Source: Pseudomonas sp. TH15 (lineage in GTDB: Bacteria; Pseudomonadota; Gammaproteobacteria; Pseudomonadales; Pseudomonadaceae). From it: a DNA stretch of 64,000 nucleotides. Position 1 is the stretch's first letter, and each line of letters begins with the position of its first letter. Where the stretch lies: positions 340,001 to 404,000 of the forward strand of contig NZ_JAEKEL010000001.1 of the NCBI RefSeq assembly GCF_016651105.1, read 5' to 3'. The translations under genes and the position numbers were made by a program. The notes beneath the pieces were generated by a model. The model was given only the letters and a program-made list of their open reading frames with translations, had not been told where the DNA came from and did no database searches. This document shows positions 21,272-29,058 of this stretch, piece after piece.

Positions 21272-21942
21272 GGGCGAGCCAGCGCCAGTTCGGCGCGCAT
21301 CTTCTCGATCACTTCCTGGTAGTTCGGCGCATTGAAGATCGCCGAGCCGGCCACGAAGGTGTCGGCGCCAGCGGCGGCGATTTCGCGAATATTGTTCACG
21401 TTCACCCCACCGTCGATTTCCAGGCGAATGTCACGGCCGGACGCATCGATCAGCGCACGGGCCTGACGAAGTTTGTCGAGGGTGCCGGGAATAAACTTCT
21501 GCCCACCGAAGCCTGGGTTGACGCTCATCAGCAAGATCATGTCGACCTTGTCCATCACGTACTCAAGCACGCTTAGCGGGGTTGCCGGGTTGAACACCAG
21601 GCCGGCCTTGCAGCCGCCCTCGCGGATCAGTTGCAGCGAACGGTCAACGTGTTGCGTGGCTTCCGGGTGGAAGGTGATGTAGGTCGCGCCGGCCTCGATG
21701 AAGTCGCCAACGATGCGATCCACCGGGCTGACCATCAAATGTGCGTCGATCGGCGCGGTCACGCCGTACTTGCGCAATGCCGCGCAGACCATCGGGCCGA
21801 TGGTCAGGTTGGGCACGTAATGGTTGTCCATGACATCGAAGTGCACGAAGTCGGCGCCAGCGGCCAGGACGTTGTCCACTTCTTCACCCAGGCGGGCGAA
21901 GTCGGCGGAGAGAATCGACGGAGCAATTACGAAGGGCTGCAT
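21268..21942 (-). CDS. rpe: Ribulose-phosphate 3-epimerase
   Basis: Interconverts ribulose-5-phosphate and xylulose-5-phosphate. The 224-residue TIM barrel starts [21 protein letters not shown] at the ATG at 21942. [17 protein letters not shown] and [14 protein letters not shown] carry the metal and phosphate ligands, and EIDGGVN follows. The frame runs upstream to 22038 without homology. The stop overlaps the gph start (ATGA). Confidence 0.96.
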   Translation of the reverse strand: MQPFVIAPSILSADFARLGEEVDNVLAAGADFVHFDVMDNHYVPNLTIGPMVCAALRKYGVTAPIDAHLMVSPVDRIVGDFIEAGATYITFHPEATQHVDRSLQLIREGGCKAGLVFNPATPLSVLEYVMDKVDMILLMSVNPGFGGQKFIPGTLDKLRQARALIDASGRDIRLEIDGGVNVNNIREIAAAGADTFVAGSAIFNAPNYQEVIEKMRAELALARP

Positions 21943-22057
21943 GACGCACCTTATCTGAGCAGAATCACGATGGCGCGCATTGTATACCTCATGCTTTGAC
22001 GCGCGCACTGTGACCGCGATGATTGGGCCTGCCTTCAATCGGCATTGTCCGCAGGCT

Positions 22058-23206
22058 CTAATACGCCGCCCGGTAGATCTTTTCGATATCGACGGCGCTC
22101 AATTTACGCGGATTGTTGCGCATCAGGCGCTCGATTCCCGCCGCTTCCACGGCCATCGCCGGGATCGCATCCTCGGGCACGCCGAAGCTGCGCAGGCCCC
22201 GTGGGATCTCTACCGCCGCACACAATGCAGTCATCGCTTCCACGGCTTTATCCGCCGCATCGGTGGCACTCAGGTGAGCGGTCTTGACCCCCATGGCCTC
22301 GGCAATATCCTGCATGCGCTCGACACAGGCCATTTTGTTCCAGGTCATGACGTACGGCAGCAGCAAGGCGTTGCTGACGCCGTGGGCAATGTTGTAGCGC
22401 CCGCCCAGCGGATACGCCAACGCATGCACCGCACCGACCCCGGCATTGCCGAACGCCATGCCGGCCATCAGGCTGGCGGTGGCCATGTCTTCGCGGGCTT
22501 GCAGGTTGGCCGGGTTGGCATAGGCCTTGGGCAACGCCTGGGTAATCAGCTTGATGGCACCAATCGCCAGCGCGTCGGTGATCGCCGAGGCATTGAGCGA
22601 CAGATAGGATTCGATAGCGTGCACCAGCGCATCGACGCCACTGGCGGCGGTGACACTGCGCGGGCAGGTCAGGGTCATTTGCGGGCTGACCAATGCCACG
22701 TCCGGCAATAGATAGTCGCTGACGATGCCTTTCTTCAACTGCGCGACCTTGTCGGAAAGGATCGCCACGTTGGTGACTTCGGAGCCGGTGCCGGCGGTGG
22801 TCGGAATGGCGATCAGCGGCGGGCCTTTGCGCGGCACCTGGTCGACGCCGAACAGATCTTCCAGCGCGCCGTGGTAACCGGCGTAGGCCGCCACGCTTTT
22901 GGCAATGTCGATGGCACTGCCGCCGCCCAGGCCGATCAGCCCGTCATGCCCGCCTTCGCGGTAGACACGCATGCAGTCTTCGACGATGGCGATTTCCGGG
23001 TCGGGCAGTACGCGGTCGAAAATCTCGTAGGTCCGGTCGCCGAGATGCGCCAACGCCAGCTCTACCGTACCGGACTTGACCAGGGCGGCGTCGGTGACGA
23101 TCAGTGGGTTGTCGACATCAAGGCGTGTCAGCTCGGCCGCCAGTTGCTCGATGGCACCGGCGCCGGTGATCAGTTTGTGGGCAATTTTGAAAGAGGAAAG
23201 ACTCAT
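22058..23206 (-). CDS. Iron-containing alcohol dehydrogenase
   Basis: Group III alcohol dehydrogenase of 382 residues, NAD(P)-dependent with a divalent metal. The cofactor loop is [13 protein letters not shown], and metal ligands are visible in [12 protein letters not shown] and [15 protein letters not shown] large clade of such enzymes acts on small diols, aldehydes or 4-hydroxybutyrate-like compounds. The substrate here is unknown. It sits between rpe and the Agt transporter; as far as I recall it is absent from this position in P. aeruginosa, so it is probably an insertion. A REP doublet separates it from the transporter. Confidence 0.9.
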   Translation of the reverse strand: MSLSSFKIAHKLITGAGAIEQLAAELTRLDVDNPLIVTDAALVKSGTVELALAHLGDRTYEIFDRVLPDPEIAIVEDCMRVYREGGHDGLIGLGGGSAIDIAKSVAAYAGYHGALEDLFGVDQVPRKGPPLIAIPTTAGTGSEVTNVAILSDKVAQLKKGIVSDYLLPDVALVSPQMTLTCPRSVTAASGVDALVHAIESYLSLNASAITDALAIGAIKLITQALPKAYANPANLQAREDMATASLMAGMAFGNAGVGAVHALAYPLGGRYNIAHGVSNALLLPYVMTWNKMACVERMQDIAEAMGVKTAHLSATDAADKAVEAMTALCAAVEIPRGLRSFGVPEDAIPAMAVEAAGIERLMRNNPRKLSAVDIEKIYRAAY

Positions 23207-23320
23207 GTGCGCAGCCTCTTATCGCTAGGGGAGCTGGGCACAATAGTAGCTGGGGATTGGGGTTTGTCTGTTATTCAGGCAATGAATGACCAGAGATCTC
23301 GAACACCGCACAAAACCAAT

Positions 23321-23408
23321 GTGGGAGCGAGCTTGCTCGCGATGACTGACTGACATTCAACATTGATGTCGACTGACAGTCCGCTATCGCGAGCAAGCTC
23401 GCTCCCAC
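23321..23408. repeat. REP doublet between agtD and the alcohol dehydrogenase
   Basis: GTGGGAGCGAGCTTGCTCGC and its inverse around a spacer containing TTGATGTCGACTGACA. The same spacer core occurs in the doublet at 28164-28253, which indicates that whole doublets move or copy as units. Confidence 0.88.
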
Positions 23409-23427
23409 AGTTAATCGGTGTGTTGCT

Positions 23428-24252
23428 TCAGACCTGCGCAGTACGCAGCTTCTCGCTACGGCCACGCAACCATTCCAGGGTCAGCAGCAGGATCACCGAG
23501 AAGGCAATCAGCAGCGTCGCAGCGGCAGCAATCGTCGGGCTGAGGTTTTCGCGGATGCCGCTGAACATCTGCCGTGGCAAGGTCGCTTGTTCAGGACCGG
23601 CGAGGAACAGCGTCACCACCACTTCATCGAACGAGGTGGCGAAGGCGAACAACGCCCCGGAGATCACACCTGGCGCAATCAACGGCAAGGTCACCCGACG
23701 GAATGCCGTCAGCGGCGAAGCACCGAGGCTCGCAGCGGCCCGCACCAGGTTGTGGTTAAACCCCTGCAAGGTCGCCGATACCGTGATGATCACAAACGGC
23801 ACGCCCAACACCGCGTGCACCACGATCAGCGAGGTATAGCTGTTGCCAAATCCCAGCGGCGCAAAGAACAGATAGCTGGCCACACCAATGATCACCACCG
23901 GCACCACCATCGGCGAAATCACCAGCGCCATCACCAGCGCCTTGCCCGGGAAGTTACCGCGGGTCAGGCCAATCGCCGCCAACGTACCGAAGACCATCGC
24001 CAGCACCGTGGCCGCCGGGGCGACGATGATGCTGTTCTTCAGCGAGCGCATCCATTCCGCCGAGGCGAAGAAGTCCTGATACCAGTGCAGCGAGAAGCCC
24101 TGCAACGGGTACACCAGGAAACTGCCCGAGTTGAACGACAGCGGAATGATCACCAGCACCGGCAGGATCAGGAACAGCAGGATCAGCCCGCAAAGCGTGC
24201 GCAAGCTGTAGAACCACACCCGTTCAATGGGCGACATATAAGGACTCAGCAT
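23428..24252 (-). CDS. agtD: ABC transporter permease, AgtD-like (PotC/YdcV family)
   Basis: Inner-membrane permease of a polyamine/opine-class importer, 274 residues with six predicted helices. The EAA loop contacting the ATPase is AAASLGASPLTAFRRVTLP. By position and family it corresponds to AgtD of P. aeruginosa, part of a system taking up 5-aminovalerate and GABA. It begins 12 bases after the other permease and ends the operon. The substrate is inferred from synteny. Confidence 0.85.
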   Translation of the reverse strand: MLSPYMSPIERVWFYSLRTLCGLILLFLILPVLVIIPLSFNSGSFLVYPLQGFSLHWYQDFFASAEWMRSLKNSIIVAPAATVLAMVFGTLAAIGLTRGNFPGKALVMALVISPMVVPVVIIGVASYLFFAPLGFGNSYTSLIVVHAVLGVPFVIITVSATLQGFNHNLVRAAASLGASPLTAFRRVTLPLIAPGVISGALFAFATSFDEVVVTLFLAGPEQATLPRQMFSGIRENLSPTIAAAATLLIAFSVILLLTLEWLRGRSEKLRTAQV

Positions 24253-24264
24253 TTCGTTCTCCCC

Positions 24265-25512
24265 TTAGCTCAAGCGCAGGCGACTGGCGCCCACCAGCCA
24301 GTTGTAAATCAGATACAGCACCACGGTCGCCAACAGCAGCAGCCCACCGAGCGCGGTCGCCATGCCCCAGTTGATGCTGGTGTTGGTGTAGAAGGCGACG
24401 AAGTAACTGACCATCTGATCGTTCGGGCTGCCCAGCAAGGCCGGGGTGATGTAGTAGCCGATGGCGAGGATGAACACCAACAGGCAACCGGCGCCGACAC
24501 CGGCATAGGTTTGCGGGAAGTACACCCGCCAGAAACTGGCGAACGGGTGGCAACCGAGGGAAATCGCGGCGCGCATGTAGGTCGGCGAAATGCCTTTCAT
24601 CACGCTGTAGATCGGCAGAATCATGAACGGCAGCAGGATGTGCACCATCGAGATGTAAACCCCGGTGCGGTTGAACACCAGCTCCAGCGGCTTATCGATA
24701 ATGCCCATGGCCATCAGGCCGCTATTGATCAGGCCGCCCGATTGCAGCAACACGATCCATGCAGCAACGCGCACCAGAATCGAGGTCCAGAACGGCAGCA
24801 GCACCAGAATCATCAGCAGGTTGCTTTGGCGCGATGGCAGGTTCGCCAACAGATACGCCAGCGGATAGGCCAGGAACAGGCAGATCACGGTAATGACCAG
24901 GCCCATCCAGAACGTGCGGGCGAAGATGTCGAGGTAGATCGCCTGGTCCGGGGTGGCCGGGGCCACTTCGCCGAGGTCGTCGATACGGTGATCGACCGCC
25001 GCCAGCAAGTAATACGGCGTGATGCTGCTGGTGTTGCGACGCACAGCCTGCCAATAGGCCGGGTCACCCCAGCGTTCGTCGAGGGCTTCCAGCGCTTCTT
25101 TATAAGAAGCCGGCTCAGTGGCGAACGGCAAGGCGCGGGCGGTTTTGGTCAACAGGCTACGGTAGCCGGCCAACTCCATGTTCAAGCGCTTGGACAGGTC
25201 GCCCAAGGTTTGATTCTTGCGGGCTTCAGCGAGATCTTCGCTGGCAGCCTTGTAAACCGGTTCAGCGGGTAGGCCACGACCATCCCAACCGGCGATAGCC
25301 GTCACGGTGCGCGGCATGCCGCCGACCACTTCCGGGTTACCGACGCTTTTGTAGAGCAGCGCCACGATCGGCACCAGGAATACCAGCAACAGAAACAGCA
25401 CCAACGGCGCAATCAAGGCCTGGGCCTTCCAGCGATTGATCCGCTCGGCGTGCTTGAGCCGCTGCTTCAAGGTGGGGTCAGTGCCCGCGTTCAGGGGAAC
25501 GGCGATAGCCAT
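24265..25512 (-). CDS. agtC: ABC transporter permease, AgtC-like, with large periplasmic loop
   Basis: Second permease of the importer, 415 residues. After the first helix (about 35-60) comes a hydrophilic periplasmic segment of roughly 150 residues, then five more helices. The EAA loop is AAISLGCHPFASFWRVYFPQ. Most PotB-like permeases lack the long segment, but this Pseudomonas subfamily has it. The start is the ATG at 25512 with GGAG six bases upstream. The frame continues to 25689 through a REP doublet and is not coding there. Confidence 0.87.
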   Translation of the reverse strand: MAIAVPLNAGTDPTLKQRLKHAERINRWKAQALIAPLVLFLLLVFLVPIVALLYKSVGNPEVVGGMPRTVTAIAGWDGRGLPAEPVYKAASEDLAEARKNQTLGDLSKRLNMELAGYRSLLTKTARALPFATEPASYKEALEALDERWGDPAYWQAVRRNTSSITPYYLLAAVDHRIDDLGEVAPATPDQAIYLDIFARTFWMGLVITVICLFLAYPLAYLLANLPSRQSNLLMILVLLPFWTSILVRVAAWIVLLQSGGLINSGLMAMGIIDKPLELVFNRTGVYISMVHILLPFMILPIYSVMKGISPTYMRAAISLGCHPFASFWRVYFPQTYAGVGAGCLLVFILAIGYYITPALLGSPNDQMVSYFVAFYTNTSINWGMATALGGLLLLATVVLYLIYNWLVGASRLRLS

Positions 25513-25545
25513 GGCGTACTCCGGAAATCTTTGATCAATCGATAA

Positions 25546-25690
25546 TGTGGGAGTGAGCTTTTGTGGCGAGCGAGCTTGCTCGCGCCGGGCTGCGAAGCGG
25601 CCCCAAAATTCCGTTAACAACTTCCAATTTTGTGAGTGCTGCGCACTCAAGCGGGAGCAAGCTCCCTCGCCACAAAAGCTCGCCCTCACA
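25546..25690. repeat. Long REP doublet between agtB and agtC
   Basis: Two nested inverted elements: outer arms TGTGGGAGTGAGCTTTTGTG and their complement, and inner GCGAGCGAGCTTGCTCGC-type arms. It lies inside the transporter operon, between the binding-protein gene and the first permease gene, a common place for a structure that lets the binding protein be made in excess. Confidence 0.85.
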
Positions 25691-25708
25691 GGAGGGCGAG
25701 CCCTCTAG

Positions 25709-26752
25709 TTACTTCGCAGCCCAGGAATTGAAGCGCTGTTCCAGTTGCTCGCCGTTGTCAGCCCAGAAGCTGACGTCGATCTGCACCTGGTTGGCGATGT
25801 TTTCCGGGGTGGTCGGCATGTCTTTCAACACGTCCTTGTCCAGCAACGGTACGGCCTGGATGTTGGCCGGGCCGTAGGCGATGTTTGACGAGTAGATCTT
25901 CTGCTGCTGCGGCATGACCGAGTAAGCGATGAATTTCTTCGCCGCTTCGGCACGGGCTTTATCCAGGCCTTTTGGAATGGCCCATGCATCGAAGTCGTAG
26001 ATGCCACCGTTCCACACGACTTTCAGGTTGCTTTCTTTCTGTACCGCAGCGATCCGGCCGTTGTAAGCCGAGCTCATGACCACGTCACCGGAAGCGAGGT
26101 ATTGCGGCGGCTGTGCGCCGGCTTCCCACCACTGAATGCTTGGCTTGAGCTCATCGAGTTTCTTGAACGCGCGGTCCTGGCCGTCTTTGCTGGCCAGCAC
26201 TTTGTAGACGTCTTTCGGCGCAACGCCGTCGGCCATCAGAGCGAATTCCAGGGTGTACTTGGCGCCTTTACGCAGGCCGCGCTTGCCAGGGAATTTCTTG
26301 GTATCCCAGAAATCCGCCCAACTGGTCGGCGCCGAGCTCAGCTTGTCGGCGTTGTAGGCCAACACAGTTGACCAGACGAAGAAGCCCACGCCGCAAGGCT
26401 GAATAGCGCCTTTGACGTAGTCTTCGGTTTTGCCGAACAGCTTCGGATCCAGCGGTTCGAACATGTCTTCGTCGCAACCACGGGACAGTTCCGGCGACTC
26501 AACTTCTACCAAGTCCCAGGACACACTCTTGGTGTCGACCATGGCTTTGACCTTAGCCATTTCGCCGTTGTACTCACCCGCGACGATCTTGCCGTTACCG
26601 GCCGCTTCCCACGGTGCATAGAAGGCTTTGACCTGCGCAGCCTTGTTCGCCCCGCCAAAGGACACCACGGTCAGGTCCGGACCCGCGGCCATCGCGTGTG
26701 CCGCACCCATCATGCCCACGACCAGGGCGGTGAATTTCAGGGATCTCAACAT
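25709..26752 (-). CDS. agtB: ABC transporter substrate-binding protein, AgtB-like
   Basis: Periplasmic binding protein of the spermidine/putrescine family (PotD/YdcS-like), 347 residues with a signal peptide ending AHAMA at about residue 22. The mature part starts GPDLTVVSFGG. VWSTVLAYNADK and ADFWDTKKFPGKRG are typical. In P. aeruginosa the syntenic system brings in 5-aminovalerate and GABA. Its start lies 49 bases past the corrected end of the ATPase gene. Confidence 0.87.
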   Translation of the reverse strand: MLRSLKFTALVVGMMGAAHAMAAGPDLTVVSFGGANKAAQVKAFYAPWEAAGNGKIVAGEYNGEMAKVKAMVDTKSVSWDLVEVESPELSRGCDEDMFEPLDPKLFGKTEDYVKGAIQPCGVGFFVWSTVLAYNADKLSSAPTSWADFWDTKKFPGKRGLRKGAKYTLEFALMADGVAPKDVYKVLASKDGQDRAFKKLDELKPSIQWWEAGAQPPQYLASGDVVMSSAYNGRIAAVQKESNLKVVWNGGIYDFDAWAIPKGLDKARAEAAKKFIAYSVMPQQQKIYSSNIAYGPANIQAVPLLDKDVLKDMPTTPENIANQVQIDVSFWADNGEQLEQRFNSWAAK

Positions 26753-26801
26753 TTATTGTTCTCTCCACGTGCAGGGTTGGTGTTGGTATTGCGGGGGGCG
26801 A

Positions 26802-27927
26802 TCAGTTCGCCTCTAAAAGCGGGTCGAGCGCGCGAACGTGTTCGACCTGCCAGCCAAGCGGAACCACGTCGCCGACCGCGAGCGCAGGATCGAGCTCGGC
26901 AATCGGTTGTTTCACGAAGAAGTCGGTCTTGCCGCAGACTTCCAGGCGAACCCGGACGTGGTCGCCCAGATAGATGAATTCCGCCACCCGCCCTGAGAAG
27001 CGGTTGACGCATTGACTCGCTCGAACCGTTGAGGCTCACGCGTTCCGGGCGAATCGACAGCGTGACGGGTTCGCCGGTCTTGCCGACGTTGACCGCCAGG
27101 GCTTCAACCTTTTCACCGCGCCCGAGTTCGACAATGCAGCGGTCGCCGGTCTGGCTGTGCAAGCGGCCGTTGAGGCGGTTGTTCTCGCCGATGAAGTTGG
27201 CGACGAAGGTGTTTTTCGGTTCTTCGTAGAGCGTACGCGGCGGGGCGATCTGCTGGATTTCGCCCTGGTGGAACACCGCCACACGGTCGGACATGGTCAG
27301 GGCTTCGCCCTGGTCGTGGGTCACGTAGACCACGGTCACGCCGAGGCGCTGGTGCAGGTGTTTGATTTCCATCTGCATGTGTTCGCGCAGTTGTTTATCC
27401 AGCGCACCGAGAGGTTCGTCCATCAACACCAGTTGCGGCTCGAACACCAAGGCGCGGGCCAGGGCCACACGCTGTTGCTGACCACCGGACAGTTGCGCCG
27501 GGTAACGCTGGGCGAAGGCGTCGAGCTGAACCATGCTCAGGACTTTTTTTACCTTGTCGCTGACGTCGCTTTTGTTCAAGCCGCGCACGGTCAGCGGGAA
27601 TGCGAGGTTCTCGGACACCGTCATGTGTGGGAACAAGGCGTAGTTCTGGAACACCATGCCGATGTCGCGTTTGTGCGGCGGCACGTTGTTAATGGAACGC
27701 CCGGCCAGCAGGATTTCACCGGCAGTCGGGGTTTCGAAACCGGCGAGCATCATCAGGCTGGTGGTTTTGCCGGAACCGGACGGCCCGAGCAACGTGAGGA
27801 ATTCGCCTTTGCGAATATCCAGGTTGAGGTCTTTGACGATCAGGTTCTCGCCGTCGTAGCTCTTCTGCACTCCACGAAAGCTGACCAGAATGTCATTGGC
27901 CCCTGCACTTGAATCGACCTGGCTCAT
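26802..27927 (-). CDS. agtA: ABC transporter ATP-binding protein, AgtA-like, with apparent frameshift near the 3' end
   Basis: ATPase of the importer. From the ATG at 27927: Walker A GPSGSGKTT (48-56), signature LSGGQQQRVALARAL, Walker B LVLMDEP, and a C-terminal TOBE regulatory domain. The reading frame is normal to about residue 305 (near 27012). Beyond that it turns into Arg/Gly-rich sequence without homology and runs to 26746. Removing one base near 27010-27015 restores a natural C terminus (VNRFSGRVAEFIYLGDH to ALDPLLEAN, stop at 26802), for a 374-residue protein. Either the gene is damaged or one base is wrong. The nucleotide-binding domain itself is intact. Confidence 0.8.
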
Positions 27928-28163
27928 ACCCACACCTTTGTTGTTGATGACTGCTTGTGGGCTAAGCCTAGTGGACGCTGGGGACCACGCAAATCGGGGC
28001 GCAGGAGAGAATCGCCTCAGCCGGATGGAAGGTTGGGGGTAGGGATTGCCCTACACGGATGGCGGGATTGGATAGAGCAGCGGCGAATTTCAAGCGGCAA
28101 GCCGCAAGAACAGGCAAAAACAGGTTTTCAGGATGTCGCAAATGGACATGTCACCACGATTCC
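27928..28163. other. Non-coding region upstream of agtA
   Basis: The gap between agtA and agtR (27928-28270) has no credible gene. It should contain the agtA promoter, since the gene reads away from it. I see no clear operator for AgtR; the rest of the gap is the REP doublet listed next. Confidence 0.5.
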
Positions 28164-28253
28164 TGTGGGAGCGGGCTTGCTCGCGAAAGCGGTGTATCAG
28201 GCAATATTGATGTCGACTGACACGGCCCCTTCGCGAGCAAGCCCGCTCCCACA
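28164..28253. repeat. REP doublet between agtR and agtA
   Basis: TGTGGGAGCGGGCTTGCTCG and its inverse around a spacer with TTGATGTCGACTGACA, which matches the spacer of the doublet at 23321-23408. Confidence 0.88.
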
Positions 28254-28270
28254 TAGGACTGCGGTGAAGC

Positions 28271-28900
28271 TCAGAGGAGTTTGTGTTCCATCGCGTACTT
28301 CACCAGTTCCGCCAGGGAGGTGATGTTGAGTTTCTGCATCAGCCGCGCCTTGTGGGTGCTGATGGTTTTGCTGCTCAGGGCCAGTTGCTGGGCGATGTCG
28401 TTGACGTTCGCGCCCTGGGCCAGACGCTCGAACACCGAAAACTCGCGCTCCGACAATAAGGAGTGCAACGGCCGTGAATCGGTCAGGCCGACTTCGAAAA
28501 CCATTCGGTCTGCCAGGTCCGGGTCGATGTAACGCCCGCCCGCCGCCACTTTGCGGATTGCCGTCAACAGCAGTGCCGGATCGCTGTCCTTGGTCGCATA
28601 GCCGGCAGCGCCGACCTTCAATGCACGGGCGGCCATTTGCGCTTCATCGTGCATCGACAACACCAAAATCGCCGGCGGATTGTTCAGCGCGCGAATCCGT
28701 GGAATAGCCTCCAGGCCATTGACCCCGGGCATGGAGATGTCCAGCAACACCACTTCGCAGGGCACATGACGCAAGGTCTCGAGCAGTTGCTCGCCATTAC
28801 TCGCCTCCCCCACCACCAGCAAGTCCTTGGCCAGGCCGATCAATTGCTTGATGCCTTCGCGGACGATGGTGTGGTCTTCGGCTACCAGTACACGGATCAC
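28271..28900 (-). CDS. agtR: LuxR-type response regulator, AgtR-like, GTG start
   Basis: NarL/FixJ-family response regulator, about 209 residues. The receiver domain has D10 in the acidic pocket and phospho-acceptor D54 in VVLLDISMPG. The C-terminal LuxR helix-turn-helix contains LSEREFSVFERLAQG and LSSKTISTHKARLMQKL. I favour the GTG at 28900, which has GGAG six bases upstream. An ATG at 28912 would add four residues. It follows the kinase gene on the same strand, and synteny makes it the AgtR partner that senses 5-aminovalerate/GABA in P. aeruginosa. Confidence 0.88.
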   Translation of the reverse strand: MIRVLVAEDHTIVREGIKQLIGLAKDLLVVGEASNGEQLLETLRHVPCEVVLLDISMPGVNGLEAIPRIRALNNPPAILVLSMHDEAQMAARALKVGAAGYATKDSDPALLLTAIRKVAAGGRYIDPDLADRMVFEVGLTDSRPLHSLLSEREFSVFERLAQGANVNDIAQQLALSSKTISTHKARLMQKLNITSLAELVKYAMEHKLL

Positions 28901-28937
28901 AAGCTTCTCCATTCTTCTTATTTCAGAGCCAAGATCA

Positions 28938-29032
28938 TTCGCGAGCAAGCCCGCTCCCACAGTGAGCTGGGGGGGGGTTCAGCTATCTGTGCAACAACAC
29001 AAATCCCTGTGGGAGCGGGCTTGCTCGCGAAA
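28938..29032. repeat. REP doublet between agtS and agtR
   Basis: Inverted arms TTCGCGAGCAAGCCCGCTCC and complement, with a spacer holding a run of nine G (28969-28977). It separates the kinase stop from the regulator start and may uncouple their expression. Confidence 0.88.
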
Positions 29033-29058
29033 GCGTCAGCCCAAACACCACAAAACCA

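Noticed and set aside
23587..25272. His/Gln/Arg-rich 561-codon frame on the plus strand
   Set aside because: Opposite the two permease genes, whose EAA loops and helices are clear. The composition is that of a reverse frame, not a protein.
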